Source of the DNA: Sphingorhabdus sp. YGSMI21
Lineage (GTDB): Bacteria > Pseudomonadota > Alphaproteobacteria > Sphingomonadales > Sphingomonadaceae
Length of the DNA stretch: 64,000 bases
Assembly: GCF_002776575.1 (NCBI RefSeq)
Contig: NZ_CP022548.1
Span: 2,867,001-2,931,000 of the forward strand
Direction: 5' to 3'
Below the pieces are notes generated by a model. It worked only from the letters and a program-made list of their open reading frames with translations, did no database searches and was not told where the DNA came from. This document shows positions 28,560-38,105 of the stretch, piece after piece. The first letter of the stretch is position 1, and every line of letters begins with the position of its first letter. The position numbers were made by a program, and so were the translations under genes.

Positions 28560-29204
28560 ATGAGCGGCATTGATACCAAGGGAAAACGACTGTTTATCGC
28601 GCGGCATGGCGAGACAATCTTCAATCTGGCCGGCCGGCTCCAGGGCGATCACGTCCATACGCCGCTGACCCGAACCGGATTTGCCCAGGCCGACGAGATG
28701 GGCAAGGCGCTGGCACGCCATCTGGCAACAGAGCAGCCCGAACTTGATTTGATTGCGTCGAACACCGACCGGGCGTTGCAGACGCTTTCGGTAGTAGCCG
28801 AACATGTCGGTGCGGACTGGCACCAGGCGCGCAGCGACGAGCGTCTGCGCGAAATCGATATGGGCGAGTGGGGCGGTGCCTGGTATCGCGATCTGGCCGG
28901 CCAGCTGGAAATCGACGAGACCGAAAGGCTGTTTGTGACCGTCGCGCCGGGTGGCGAAGATTATCGTGCCATCGCGAGGCGGCTCGAACATTGGCTGGCA
29001 GAACAGGAATTTGCCCGCGATGCGGTGCTGATCAGCCATGGCATGACCAGCCGGGTGTTGCGCGGCCTGCTGGTTGGTGCCGATCCGCACCCGCGCTTTG
29101 ACGCGCCTATTGCCGAAGGCTTGCCGCAGGGCTCCATCGTCCAGATCAGGGATGGTGTCGAGGATGTGATTCATATCGGCGGAGGGGAAGGGGAGAAGGC
29201 TTGA
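28560..29204 (+). CDS. Histidine phosphatase (phosphoglycerate-mutase-like) family protein
   Basis: The catalytic RHGET motif (LFIARHGETIFNLAGRLQGD) opens the domain. The second catalytic region LISHGMTSRVLRGLL follows, with an Arg/Glu-rich middle (LREIDMGEWGG). The length is about 214 residues. It probably acts on a small phosphorylated metabolite; cofactor-dependent mutase activity is less likely. The start is uncertain: an ATG at 28524 has an equally good AGGGACAGGGG site and would add 12 residues. The stop overlaps the next gene's start (TTGA). Confidence 0.88.
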   Translation: MSGIDTKGKRLFIARHGETIFNLAGRLQGDHVHTPLTRTGFAQADEMGKALARHLATEQPELDLIASNTDRALQTLSVVAEHVGADWHQARSDERLREIDMGEWGGAWYRDLAGQLEIDETERLFVTVAPGGEDYRAIARRLEHWLAEQEFARDAVLISHGMTSRVLRGLLVGADPHPRFDAPIAEGLPQGSIVQIRDGVEDVIHIGGGEGEKA

Positions 29205-29695
29205 AAAAGCAGTATATTCTCCTGGGACTGGCGGTGTCGCTTCTCTCGATTCCGGCGATGGCCAAGGATTCTCTGGGCATATTCAACAGCTGGGGCGCGT
29301 TCCGCGATCCCGAAATCCCGCGCTGCTATGCGATTGCGGAGTCAGAGGAAATTACTGGCAAGGCGGAACGAAAATCCTTTGTCACCGTCGGCTTTTGGCC
29401 CAATCGCAAGATCCGGCGGCAATTTCATGTACGATTGAGCCGGGACCGGTCCACCAACAGCCGGCTGATGGTCAGTATCGCTGGTCGTCGCTTCCAGTTG
29501 ACCGCTACCCGTTCGGATGGCTGGTCGCAGGACAAGCGTATGGATGCCGCAATCATCGCCGCGATCCGTTCGTCCACCAGCATGACCGTGGAAAGCGTCG
29601 GGCGCGACGGCAAGCCGATCGTCGATGCCTACCGGTTGCGCGGCGCGGCAACGGCGATTGACGCGGCATCTTTGGGATGTTCGCGGTTGCGGTAG
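29201..29695 (+). CDS. Exported protein of unknown function, IalB-like by eye
   Basis: This 164-residue protein has a signal peptide (MKKQYILLGLAVSLLSIPAMAKDS). The mature part begins LGIFNSWGAFRDPEIPRCYAIAE and ends GAATAIDAASLGC, with two cysteines that could pair. The layout is reminiscent of invasion-associated-locus-B-like proteins, but this is a weak resemblance. The start codon is TTG at 29201, overlapping the stop of the phosphatase gene, so the two are likely translationally coupled. Confidence 0.65.
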   Translation: MKKQYILLGLAVSLLSIPAMAKDSLGIFNSWGAFRDPEIPRCYAIAESEEITGKAERKSFVTVGFWPNRKIRRQFHVRLSRDRSTNSRLMVSIAGRRFQLTATRSDGWSQDKRMDAAIIAAIRSSTSMTVESVGRDGKPIVDAYRLRGAATAIDAASLGCSRLR

Positions 29696-29728
29696 ATTTT
29701 CCCCGGGACTCGCACTATATGCGCTCCC

Positions 29729-30976
29729 ATGCAGATTCCCGGCCATATTGATCCCGTTCCCTTGCCCGCCAAGGTCACCCCGCGTGCTGACGGTCGCGTC
29801 GACCTGATAGGTCTCAGCGTCACGGAAATCCGCGATGTGCTGATCGCTGCTGGTCTGGAGGAAAAGCAGGGAAAATTAAGGTCCAAACAGTTGTTCCACT
29901 GGATGTACCATCGCGGCATCAGCGACTTTGCGGTGATGACCGACATGAGCAAGACGCTGCGGCCCTGGCTGGCGGAACGCTTCGTGATCGGTCGTCCGGA
30001 AGTGGTCGAGGCGCATCTGTCGGAAGACGGTACGCGCAAATGGTTGCTGCGGTCTGCCGATGCGCAAGATTATGAGATGGTCTTCATTCCCGACGAGGAT
30101 CGCGGAACGCTTTGCATTTCGAGCCAGGTTGGCTGCACGCTCAATTGCCGTTTCTGCCATACCGGCACGATGCGGCTGGTGCGCAATCTGACTCCCGGCG
30201 AGATTGTCGGCCAGGTGATGCTAGCGCGCGACGCGCTGGGTGAATGGCCCAAGGGCGTGATGGATTTTGCCGACGATGAGGACGCGGAAAATACCAAAGT
30301 CTATAATCAGGCCTATAAATCCGACGGCCGGTTGCTCACCAATATCGTGCTGATGGGCATGGGCGAGCCCTTGTACAATTTCGACAATGTCCGCGATGCG
30401 ATGAAGATCGTGATGGATGGTGACGGGCTCGCGCTTTCCCGTCGGCGGATCACGCTGTCGACCAGCGGTGTCGTGCCCATGATTGCGCGGGCGGGAGCCG
30501 AGATCAACGTCAATCTGGCTATTTCGCTGCACGCGGTGAACAAGGAAACCCGGGACGAGATCGTCCCGCTCAACCGCAAATATTCGATCGAGGAACTGCT
30601 GCAGGCCTGCGCCGATTATCCGGGTGCCAACAACGCCCGCAGGATCACCTTTGAATATGTGATGCTCAAGGACAAGAATGACAGCGATCAGGATGCCCGC
30701 GAACTGGTCAATCTGCTGCGCAACTATGATCTGCCCGCCAAGGTCAATCTGATCCCGTTCAACCCCTGGCCCGGCTCGGATTATGAATGCTCGACGCCGG
30801 AACGGATCAAATCCTTCTCGAAAATCATTTTCGATGCCGGGATCAGCGCCCCGATCCGGACTCCCCGCGGCCGGGACATCATGGCGGCCTGTGGCCAGCT
30901 TAAATCGGCCAGCGAAAAGAAAAGTCGTGCTGAACTCGACCGGCTTGCGGAAGAGAAACAGGCTGCGCTCGGCTAG
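29729..30976 (+). CDS. rlmN: 23S rRNA/tRNA A2503/A37 C2-methyltransferase RlmN
   Basis: RlmN is a radical-SAM enzyme that methylates C2 of adenosine 2503 in 23S rRNA and A37 in some tRNAs. Its 415 residues include the [4Fe-4S] motif CTLNCRFC with Cys136, Cys140 and Cys143, the block [14 protein letters not shown], and the catalytic C-terminal Cys in IMAACGQL. The ATG at 29729 gives the usual length. The stop shares CTAG with the convergent RidA gene. Confidence 0.97.
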   Translation: MQIPGHIDPVPLPAKVTPRADGRVDLIGLSVTEIRDVLIAAGLEEKQGKLRSKQLFHWMYHRGISDFAVMTDMSKTLRPWLAERFVIGRPEVVEAHLSEDGTRKWLLRSADAQDYEMVFIPDEDRGTLCISSQVGCTLNCRFCHTGTMRLVRNLTPGEIVGQVMLARDALGEWPKGVMDFADDEDAENTKVYNQAYKSDGRLLTNIVLMGMGEPLYNFDNVRDAMKIVMDGDGLALSRRRITLSTSGVVPMIARAGAEINVNLAISLHAVNKETRDEIVPLNRKYSIEELLQACADYPGANNARRITFEYVMLKDKNDSDQDARELVNLLRNYDLPAKVNLIPFNPWPGSDYECSTPERIKSFSKIIFDAGISAPIRTPRGRDIMAACGQLKSASEKKSRAELDRLAEEKQAALG

Positions 30977-31362
30977 ACCGTCGCGATCACGTCGATTTCG
31001 ACCATCAGGTCCGGCAAGGCCAGTGCCTTGACCTCCAGCGTTGTATCTGCGGGGTAGGGGGATTCGAAATAGATTTTGCGCGCCTGGACGATCTTGGCAA
31101 AATTTTCCATGTCGGTCAGATAGATGGTGACCTTGACAATCCGGTCACGGCTGCTGCCGGCGGCATGCAGAACGCGGTCCATATTGATGAAAACCTGACG
31201 CAACTGGGCGTCGAAATCGGCAATGCCGACAACCTGTCCCTGTTCGTCGATCGCCGCCTGGCCGGAAAGAAACAGCAGATCGCCCACACGCCATGCCGGT
31301 GATATTGCATAAGGGGCAAGCGGGTCCGGATCCAGATTGATGACCTGTGTCTTGACGCTCAT
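30973..31362 (-). CDS. RidA/YjgF family protein
   Basis: This 129-residue protein of the RidA superfamily deaminates reactive enamine/imine intermediates or related compounds. Family blocks are [46 protein letters not shown] and [14 protein letters not shown]. The Arg that marks canonical RidA before the C-terminal VEI block is replaced (ALPDLMVEI), so it may belong to another subgroup. The start at 31362 ([11 protein letters not shown]) is chosen over an upstream frame extension. Confidence 0.88.
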   Translation of the reverse strand: MSVKTQVINLDPDPLAPYAISPAWRVGDLLFLSGQAAIDEQGQVVGIADFDAQLRQVFINMDRVLHAAGSSRDRIVKVTIYLTDMENFAKIVQARKIYFESPYPADTTLEVKALALPDLMVEIDVIATV

Positions 31363-31422
31363 GATATTGTCTCTCCGCTTTTGTGCCACGGCAGATTAGA
31401 GGCTGGGCAGCGCGGATGCCAT

Positions 31423-31452
31423 AAAAAAGGGGCGGGCATCGCTGCCCGCCCC
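31423..31452 (-). terminator. Rho-independent terminator of the porin gene
   Basis: There is a perfect 10-bp stem, GGGGCGGGCA/TGCCCGCCCC, with a four-base loop, followed on the minus strand by six T residues (AAAAAA at 31423-31428 on the plus strand). It lies 25 bases past the stop of the outer-membrane protein gene. Confidence 0.93.
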
Positions 31453-31476
31453 GTCATCGTCATCAATCCGTCTGGA

Positions 31477-32016
31477 TTAGAATTTCATGCCGAGGCTGAC
31501 CAGGCCCTGGTTACGGGAAACGCCAGCTTCGTAGTTGCTGTAACGATATTCGCCGCGCGCAAACATATTGTCGCTCAGCTGATATTCGATACCGGCACCA
31601 ACACGAACGCCGTCGCCATTGTCGCCACCGAGACCGGGCGAGGAAAGGCGAGCATTGGTGTAGCCTGCCTTGGCGTAGAGCAGAGCGGCGTCACCAACAA
31701 CGAAACCCAGTCGGCCACCGGCGTACAAATCACGACCCGCCTCGACACGTCCGCCTGCAATGGTGGTATTGCCGGTGGATTCGGTTGCTTCCAACTCGAC
31801 GCCATAGACAACGTTACCGGACTGGATGTCATAGCCAAGTGTAGCGCCGTAAAGGAAGCCGTCGACATTATCGATGCCGGCGATGTCGAGATCAATATTA
31901 TCATATCCAGCGATTGCTGTAGCTTTTACGCCGGAAAAATCACCTTTTTCCTGAGCCATTGCGGGGGATGCAAGCACAGATGCTGCAATAGCGGCTGCTA
32001 TTGTTACATTTTTCAT
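31477..32016 (-). CDS. Small outer-membrane beta-barrel (porin-family) protein
   Basis: This 179-residue protein has a signal peptide ending ASPAMAQE and alternating amphipathic strands (FLYGATLGYDIQSGNVVYGVELEATES, DLYAGGRLGFVVGDAALLYAKAGYTNARL). The C-terminal strand LVSLGMKF ends in Phe, the barrel-insertion signal. It belongs to the opacity/OmpW-like eight-strand group. A strong terminator follows. The upstream region 32017-32242 is AT-rich and should carry its promoter and that of the divergent cytochrome gene. Confidence 0.88.
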   Translation of the reverse strand: MKNVTIAAAIAASVLASPAMAQEKGDFSGVKATAIAGYDNIDLDIAGIDNVDGFLYGATLGYDIQSGNVVYGVELEATESTGNTTIAGGRVEAGRDLYAGGRLGFVVGDAALLYAKAGYTNARLSSPGLGGDNGDGVRVGAGIEYQLSDNMFARGEYRYSNYEAGVSRNQGLVSLGMKF

Positions 32017-32242
32017 TTTTTTTGGTTCCTTGGTTTTGCGATTAAATGACCACTAACTTTTTCAACTTAGATTATTCTTTCGCGGTCGTTTATGCATATA
32101 AGTTTACAAACCTGAACGACAACTGCATGATCCAATTAAATTTGTCACAAATGACATTCTGCCGCACTGTGTTGTGAATATGCAACAGCGGCGGTTGTAA
32201 CGTGAGGCTTGGCAAGGCCGAACCAGCGGCTAGAGTATAGAT

Positions 32243-33052
32243 ATGCCGGAGCACCCCATCATGCCTGTTCGAGCCCGCCATCAGCTGACGACCCGGATCT
32301 GGCACTGGACCAACGCGCTGTGCCTGTTGATTTTGCTGATGAGCGGCCTGACCATTTTCAATGCCCATCCACGGCTCTACTGGGGCGAATATGGTGCCAA
32401 TGACGATTATGCCTGGATGGCGGTTGGTTCGTCCCCGACGCAGGCCTATCTGAGATTGGGCGATATGCGTATCGATACCACCGGTGTTCTGGGCAATTGG
32501 CAGGATAGCGAGGGTAGGACGCAGACTTGGGCCTTCCCCGGCTGGGCAACCATACCGTCCACATACAGCCTGGCGGACGGTCGACGCTGGCATTTCTTTT
32601 TCGCCTGGATATTCAGTACCGGCTTGACGCTGTTCATGATCCGGTCGCTGTGGAACCGGCATATCCAGAAAGATCTGCATATGCGCCGGGAAGAGTGGCG
32701 ACCTTCACATATCTGGCGATCTCTTCGGGATCACGGCAGCTTGGCGGCGATCCGGCAGTCGGCCACGCACCCGTATAACGTCGTCCAGAAGCTGAGCTAT
32801 ATCGGCGTGATATTCATTCTGTTGCCGCTGATGATATTTACCGGTCTCGCCATGTCCCCGGCCATGGATGCGAACTGGCCGTTTCTGACCGACCTGTTCG
32901 GAGGCCGCCAGTCGGCGCGCTCGGCGCATTTTATCACGGCTTTCCTGCTGGTGCTGTTTTTTCTGGTCCATATCCTGATGGTCCTGCTCTCAGGACCGAT
33001 AAGCCAGATCAAGGCGATGCTGACCGGCGGGCAGGACAGGAGGGTATTGTAA
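32243..33052 (+). CDS. Cytochrome b561-type membrane subunit
   Basis: This 269-residue membrane protein has four main hydrophobic helices. Candidate heme-ligand His residues are in TTRIWHWTNALCLL, DGRRWHFFFAWIF, ARSAHFITAFLL and FFLVHILMVLLSG. It belongs to the cytochrome b/b6-type family that passes electrons between quinones and molybdoenzymes. Its TAA stop overlaps the ATG of the Tat-exported molybdoenzyme gene (TAATG), so the two clearly work together. An ATG at 32261 is an alternative start. Confidence 0.88.
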   Translation: MPEHPIMPVRARHQLTTRIWHWTNALCLLILLMSGLTIFNAHPRLYWGEYGANDDYAWMAVGSSPTQAYLRLGDMRIDTTGVLGNWQDSEGRTQTWAFPGWATIPSTYSLADGRRWHFFFAWIFSTGLTLFMIRSLWNRHIQKDLHMRREEWRPSHIWRSLRDHGSLAAIRQSATHPYNVVQKLSYIGVIFILLPLMIFTGLAMSPAMDANWPFLTDLFGGRQSARSAHFITAFLLVLFFLVHILMVLLSGPISQIKAMLTGGQDRRVL

Positions 33053-33810
33053 TGACCATCATCACCCGACGAAAACTGATCACTGGCGCGGCAATCGGTG
33101 CAGGAGGGCTGTTATCCGGCTGCGATGCCCTGAACCGCAATCCGCTTTTTCAGGATATTTTGGCCAGCGGGGAAACAGCCAATTTTGCGGTGCAGCGGAC
33201 GCTCGGGGACCGGATGGAACTGGCCAGCGAATATCGCATGGCCGATCTGTCGCCAACCTTCCGGGCCAATGGTACCCGCGATCCGGCAAGTCCGGAATAT
33301 AGCTCCAGCGCGGCTCAGAATTTTGCTGACTGGCGGCTGCGGCTGACCGGCCTGTTTCGCAAGCCCCAGCAGTTCAGTCTGTCGGCGCTGCAATCACTGC
33401 CTCAGCGGACCCAGATCACCCGTCATGACTGTGTCGAAGGCTGGAGCGCGATTGGCCAGTGGACCGGTGTGCCGCTGAAAATCCTTCTCGACCTGGGGCA
33501 GCTGCAGGACAAGGCTCGCTTTCTGGTTTTTCATTGTGCCGACAGGCTGGGCGGCCGGCCATATTATGAAAGCATCGACCTGCTCGACGGCTTTCATCCG
33601 CAGACCATATTGGCCCATCGGCTGAACGGATCGCCCTTGCCGGTCGCGAACGGAGCACCGCTCCGGCTCAGGGTAGAACGCCAGCTGGGCTACAAACATG
33701 CCAAATATGTGACCGGGATCGAAGCGGTGGCTTCCCTGGCCGGCATTGGCGAGGGAAAAGGCGGCTATTGGCAGGATGTTGCCGGCTATGAATGGTATGC
33801 GGGTATCTGA
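33052..33810 (+). CDS. Tat-exported molybdopterin oxidoreductase (sulfite-oxidase fold)
   Basis: This 252-residue protein has a twin-arginine signal (TRRKLITGAAIGAGGLLSGC) that may also be a lipobox. The sulfite-oxidase/MsrP-type core carries Cys127 as the molybdenum ligand (TRHDCVEGWSAIGQW), followed by FHCADRLGGRPYYESIDL and the C-terminal RVERQLGYKHAKYVTGIE. It is predicted to act in the periplasm with the membrane cytochrome b encoded just upstream. The substrate (sulfite, sulfoxide or other) cannot be decided from the sequence. Confidence 0.9.
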   Translation: MTIITRRKLITGAAIGAGGLLSGCDALNRNPLFQDILASGETANFAVQRTLGDRMELASEYRMADLSPTFRANGTRDPASPEYSSSAAQNFADWRLRLTGLFRKPQQFSLSALQSLPQRTQITRHDCVEGWSAIGQWTGVPLKILLDLGQLQDKARFLVFHCADRLGGRPYYESIDLLDGFHPQTILAHRLNGSPLPVANGAPLRLRVERQLGYKHAKYVTGIEAVASLAGIGEGKGGYWQDVAGYEWYAGI

Positions 33811-33845
33811 ACCATCAATTTTTGCTGAATGTCAGGAGTGAATCT

Positions 33846-35096
33846 ATGTCGATATTGGGCCGGTTTCTGAAGAGTGTTGTCGAAAAAGGCTCTATTACCG
33901 TCACCCATCCGGATGGTGAAACCGAGGCGTTCGGAACGCCCACCGCCGGCTATCCCGACGTCGGCATCCGGCTGGCGGACAAGAATGTGGTCCGGCAAAT
34001 CCTGCTCGATCCGCGCCTCGGAGCGGCCGAGACGTTCATGGATGGTCGCCTCGTCGTGGAAAAGGGTGATATCATGCAATTGGTACAACTGTTGCGCGCC
34101 AACAAACCCTTCGAGCGCGGCGGCAAGCTCAAGGATCCGGGCGTTTTGAAGAAAATGCGGGACCATATGGCTGGCAGTCTGGACCGGATCAACCTGCTGG
34201 GCCGGTCGAAAAGCAATGTCGCGCACCATTATGATATCGGCAATGATCTCTACGAACTGTTTCTCGACGAGGACCTGCAATATAGCTGTGCCTATTGGGA
34301 TTTTGACAAACATGGCCCGGACATGTCGCTGGAGCAGGCGCAGGAAGACAAAAAGGCGCATATCGCCGCCAAACTCGACCTGAAAGCCGGGCAACGGGTG
34401 CTCGACATCGGCTGCGGCTGGGGTGGTATGGCGCTCTATCTGCACCGCAAGACCGGGGTCGAGGTACTGGGAATCACGCTGAGCGAAGAACAGCTGAAAA
34501 AAGCGCGGGAGCGGGCCGAAAAGGAAGGCGTTGCGGACAAGGTGAAGTTCGAGCTGATCGACTATCGCGACCTCGCCCGGCGCGAGGCCGGAGCCTTTGA
34601 CCGGATCGTATCGGTCGGCATGTTCGAACATGTCGGTACGCCCCAGTTTCGCACCTTTTTCCGCTCTTGCGCCAATCTGATGACCGACGACGGCGTGATG
34701 CTGCTGCACACGATTGGCCGGATGGGCGGACCGGGCACGACCGATGCCTTCACCCGCAAATATATCTTCCCGGGCGGCTATATCCCGGCGCTGAGCGAAA
34801 CAGTGGAGGCGAGCGAACCGTACCGGCTGATCGCGACCGACGTAGAGAACCTGCGGTTGCATTATGCCTTTACCTTGCGCGAATGGTACAAGCGAACGGT
34901 TCAGAACCGGGAGAAGATCGTCGTACTCTATGACGAGCGGTTCTACCGGATGTGGATATTCTATCTGGCCGGCGCGACGGCCGCGTTTGAAAATGGCGGC
35001 ATGTGCAATTACCAGATCCAGTACAGCCGCAGCAAGCGGACCTTGCCGCTGACGCGGGGCTATATCGGCGAGACAGAGAAGAATCTGGCGGGCTGA
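33846..35096 (+). CDS. cfa: Cyclopropane-fatty-acyl-phospholipid synthase
   Basis: This SAM-dependent enzyme adds a methylene group across double bonds in membrane phospholipid acyl chains. It has 416 residues: an N-terminal domain (about 1-115), then AHHYDIGNDLYELFLDEDLQYSCAYW, the SAM motif VLDIGCGWGGMALYL, and the C-terminal region ENLRLHYAFTLREWYKR with the catalytic-site residues. The start at 33846 follows CAGGAGTG; the longer frame upstream is not used. It is a single gene, 36 bases after the molybdoenzyme. Confidence 0.95.
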   Translation: MSILGRFLKSVVEKGSITVTHPDGETEAFGTPTAGYPDVGIRLADKNVVRQILLDPRLGAAETFMDGRLVVEKGDIMQLVQLLRANKPFERGGKLKDPGVLKKMRDHMAGSLDRINLLGRSKSNVAHHYDIGNDLYELFLDEDLQYSCAYWDFDKHGPDMSLEQAQEDKKAHIAAKLDLKAGQRVLDIGCGWGGMALYLHRKTGVEVLGITLSEEQLKKARERAEKEGVADKVKFELIDYRDLARREAGAFDRIVSVGMFEHVGTPQFRTFFRSCANLMTDDGVMLLHTIGRMGGPGTTDAFTRKYIFPGGYIPALSETVEASEPYRLIATDVENLRLHYAFTLREWYKRTVQNREKIVVLYDERFYRMWIFYLAGATAAFENGGMCNYQIQYSRSKRTLPLTRGYIGETEKNLAG

Positions 35097-35152
35097 TATC
35101 CAGATCGGGCGTCAATTTTCCCGTTGATGTTGCTCAGTCCGGACATCCGCGA

Positions 35153-35596
35153 CTATTGCGGATATCGTTCGTTCATCAGCTCCCAATTATTGCGTATCAG
35201 CGTTTCAAGCACGCTCATATCGATCTGCTCCAGCCGGTTGATATAGAGGCAGGACTTGCCGACGCTGTGTTTGCCGAGGAGACTCAGTTGCCGGTTCTGC
35301 TCGGCTTGGGCCTCGGGGGTGCAATAGGCACCCATCAGATAGAGGCTTATCTTTGCCTTTCGCGGCGAGAAGCCGGTGCGGAGCGATGTGCCTTGCCGCC
35401 CGCTGTCATATTTATAATCATAGCTTCCGAAGCCAATGATGCTCGGACCCCACATTTTCGGTTCTTCGCCCGTAATTCGCCGAAACATTGAGATCAGCGC
35501 GCGGGCCTCGTCTTTTCGCCGTTCCGGTTCGGCTTTGCCGATGAAGGCATCGACGTCTTCATCCGTCTGCCCGGTTTTGTTTGTTGCTTTTGCCAT
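35153..35596 (-). CDS. DUF1801 domain protein
   Basis: This 147-residue protein has [50 protein letters not shown] at its start, the usual DUF1801 (YdhG-like) pattern, followed by [10 protein letters not shown] and [13 protein letters not shown]. Function is unknown; these are small soluble proteins. The start at 35596 (MAKATNKTG) is preferred over a frame extension of ten residues. It is divergent from argG. Confidence 0.88.
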   Translation of the reverse strand: MAKATNKTGQTDEDVDAFIGKAEPERRKDEARALISMFRRITGEEPKMWGPSIIGFGSYDYKYDSGRQGTSLRTGFSPRKAKISLYLMGAYCTPEAQAEQNRQLSLLGKHSVGKSCLYINRLEQIDMSVLETLIRNNWELMNERYPQ

Positions 35597-35696
35597 GCAT
35601 AACCCCGCTTTCCTCCGATATATCATATTGCGCCGAAAATTGGAGCCTGTTAGGCGGCCAAGCTCAACAGGGCTTCATTCTTTGAAAGACGATAAA

Positions 35697-36914
35697 ATGA
35701 GCGATTCCGTAAAACGCGTAGTGCTGGCCTTCTCCGGAGGCCTCGATACCAGCGTTATTCTGAAATGGTTGCAGCAGGAATATCAGTGCGAAGTGGTGAC
35801 CTTCACCGCCGATCTGGGGCAGGGCGAAGAGCTCGGCCCTGCGCGCCGCGTAGCCGAGACGCTCGGGGTCAAGCCGGAGCATATTTTTATCGACGATCTT
35901 CGCGAGGAATTCGTCAGCGACTTTGTTTTCCCGATGATGCGCGCCAACGCGTTGTACGAGGGTCTCTATCTGCTCGGCACCTCGATCGCGCGGCCGCTTA
36001 TTTCCAAGCGCCAGATCGAAATCGCCAAGCTGACCGGTGCCGATGCTGTCGCCCATGGCGCGACAGGCAAGGGCAATGACCAGATCCGCTTCGAACTCGG
36101 CTATTATGGCCTTAATCCCGATGTAAAAGTCATTGCGCCCTGGCGCGAATGGGACCTGACCAGCCGGACCCGACTGATCGAATTTGCCGAAAAGCACCAG
36201 ATTCCGATTCCCAAGGACAAGCGTGGAGAATCGCCGTTCTCCTGTGACGCCAACATGCTCCACACGTCTTCCGAGGGCAAGGTGCTCGAGGATCCGTGGG
36301 AAGAAGTACCCGACTATGTCTATTCGCGGACAAACAATCCCGAGGATGCGCCCGATACGCCAGAATATATCACGGTCGATTTCGAGCGCGGCGACGGCGT
36401 CGCGATCAACGGCGAGGCGATGAGTCCTGCGACCTTGCTGGAAAAGCTCAACGAATACGGTCGCGAGCATGGCATTGGCCGTCTGGATCTCGTTGAAAAC
36501 CGTTATATCGGAATGAAATCGCGCGGCATGTACGAAACCCCTGGCGGGACTATCTATCATGCTGCCCATCGCGGGATCGAGCAACTTACACTGGATCGCG
36601 GCGCGGCCCATCTGAAGGACGAACTGGCGCCGCGTTACGCGGAACTGGTCTACAACGGTTTCTGGTTCTCTCCGGAACGCGAGATGCTGCAGGCGGCGAT
36701 TGATCATAGTCAGGCGCGCGTCAACGGCACGGTCCGGCTTAAGCTCTACAAGGGTTCGGTCGATGTCGTGGGACGGAAATCGCCCGACAGCCTCTACAGC
36801 GAGAAAGTCGTTACATTCGAGGATGATGCCGGTGCTTATGACCAGAAAGACGCAGAAGGCTTCATCAAGCTCAATGCGCTGCGCCTGAAATTGCTCGGCA
36901 AGCGCAATGGCTAG
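35697..36914 (+). CDS. argG: Argininosuccinate synthase
   Basis: This enzyme makes argininosuccinate from citrulline and aspartate with ATP, the penultimate step of arginine biosynthesis. Its 405 residues match the family. The PP-motif [10 protein letters not shown] starts at residue 11, followed by [13 protein letters not shown] and the [15 protein letters not shown] region. The start ATG at 35697 gives the conserved N-terminus [15 protein letters not shown]. No other arginine gene is nearby. Confidence 0.98.
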   Translation: MSDSVKRVVLAFSGGLDTSVILKWLQQEYQCEVVTFTADLGQGEELGPARRVAETLGVKPEHIFIDDLREEFVSDFVFPMMRANALYEGLYLLGTSIARPLISKRQIEIAKLTGADAVAHGATGKGNDQIRFELGYYGLNPDVKVIAPWREWDLTSRTRLIEFAEKHQIPIPKDKRGESPFSCDANMLHTSSEGKVLEDPWEEVPDYVYSRTNNPEDAPDTPEYITVDFERGDGVAINGEAMSPATLLEKLNEYGREHGIGRLDLVENRYIGMKSRGMYETPGGTIYHAAHRGIEQLTLDRGAAHLKDELAPRYAELVYNGFWFSPEREMLQAAIDHSQARVNGTVRLKLYKGSVDVVGRKSPDSLYSEKVVTFEDDAGAYDQKDAEGFIKLNALRLKLLGKRNG

Positions 36915-36965
36915 GATATGCACGGCTCCGCGCCGATCGCGGAGCTGCCGGGCTGTCGAGGCGCA

Positions 36966-37979
36966 ATGTTTCGGCGGCTGTGCACCATGTGCTGTGACAC
37001 CGTCGTGCTGATACCGCTGCTTGTTCTGGCTGCCGGATTCGTCATTCTCATCGTCGGCGGCGAGTTGCTCGTGCGCGGCGCTGTCCGGGTCGCCGAGCGG
37101 GCAGGAATGTCGGAGCTACTCATCGGTCTGACGATCGTGGGTTTCGGCACTTCTGCGCCGGAACTTGTGGCCAGCGTAGAAGCGGCGCGGGCCGGATCGC
37201 CCGGCATCGCCTGGGGAAATATAGTCGGTTCCAATCTGGCGAACAGCCTGCTGATTCTCGGTGCGGCCTCCCTGATCCTGCCAATGGTGGTGCCGCGTGG
37301 TCCCCTGTGGCGCGACGGCGGGCTGGCGCTGGCGATGACGATTGTTCTCTGGCTGGTCGCCAGCACGACCGGTATTACCGTCGCCATCGGTGTTTTTTTT
37401 CTAATGCTGCTGACAGGTTATCTCGGCTATGCCTATTGGGCGGAGCGGACACAACCGCCCGGAGCGAGCGCTCTGCACGAAAAAGCCGAAGCTCTGGAAA
37501 TCTCGGACACGCACCTGCATGATATTCAACCGCTTTGGCGGTCGATACTGGTCTTGCTGGTCGGGATTATCCTGATCGTCACGGGAGGCCGGTGGCTCGT
37601 CGAAGGTGCGGTCGATCTGGCGCGTCTGGTCGGCATGAGCGAAGCGGTGATCGGGTTGACGGTAATCGCGATTGGCACATCACTGCCCGAACTCGTGACC
37701 TCGGTTGTCGCCGCCTACAAGGGCGCCAGCGCGGTTGCTCTGGGCAATGTGCTGGGTTCCAATATTTTCAACCTGCTATTGATCGGCGGCGTCACTGCGG
37801 TGATCGCTCCCGGCACAATCCCTGGTGAAATCAGCAATTTCGGACTGCCGGTGCTTATCGCCGCTTCCGTCCTGTTGCTGATATTCGCGGCAACCGGGCG
37901 AAAGATAACGCGCTGGGAAGGCGCAATATTGCTCATCGTCTACCTGGTCATGCTGGTCTATAATATCACCGCCGTTTGA
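36966..37979 (+). CDS. CaCA-family calcium/sodium antiporter
   Basis: This inner-membrane cation exchanger has two inverted repeats. The alpha-repeats read TIVGFGTSAPELVAS with GNIVGSNLANSLL, and VIAIGTSLPELVTS with GNVLGSNIFNLLL. About ten hydrophobic segments are present. The start is uncertain: ATG at 36966 follows GAGG at a good distance, while ATG at 36918, almost at the end of argG, has a poorly spaced site and would add 16 residues. It may be transcribed with argG. Confidence 0.9.
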   Translation: MFRRLCTMCCDTVVLIPLLVLAAGFVILIVGGELLVRGAVRVAERAGMSELLIGLTIVGFGTSAPELVASVEAARAGSPGIAWGNIVGSNLANSLLILGAASLILPMVVPRGPLWRDGGLALAMTIVLWLVASTTGITVAIGVFFLMLLTGYLGYAYWAERTQPPGASALHEKAEALEISDTHLHDIQPLWRSILVLLVGIILIVTGGRWLVEGAVDLARLVGMSEAVIGLTVIAIGTSLPELVTSVVAAYKGASAVALGNVLGSNIFNLLLIGGVTAVIAPGTIPGEISNFGLPVLIAASVLLLIFAATGRKITRWEGAILLIVYLVMLVYNITAV

Positions 37980-37987
37980 ATCAGGCG

Positions 37988-38016
37988 TTGCAATCTTAAG
38001 AATCTGCCCCTAAATA
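37988..38016 (+). promoter_or_regulatory. Candidate sigma-70 promoter of the rimP-nusA-infB operon
   Basis: TTGCAA at 37988-37993 and TAAATA at 38011-38016 are separated by 17 bases, close to the housekeeping consensus. It is placed about 90 bases before the rimP start. The predicted transcript would have a leader of about 80 bases. Not tested. Confidence 0.4.
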
Positions 38017-38105
38017 GCAGTCATCCCGACATTGTGAGATTTTGAGGGGCTGGCGCCGAGGGGCCGGTAGCAAATTCGCATTGTAACTAGAATTGAGGAC
38101 CTGGA

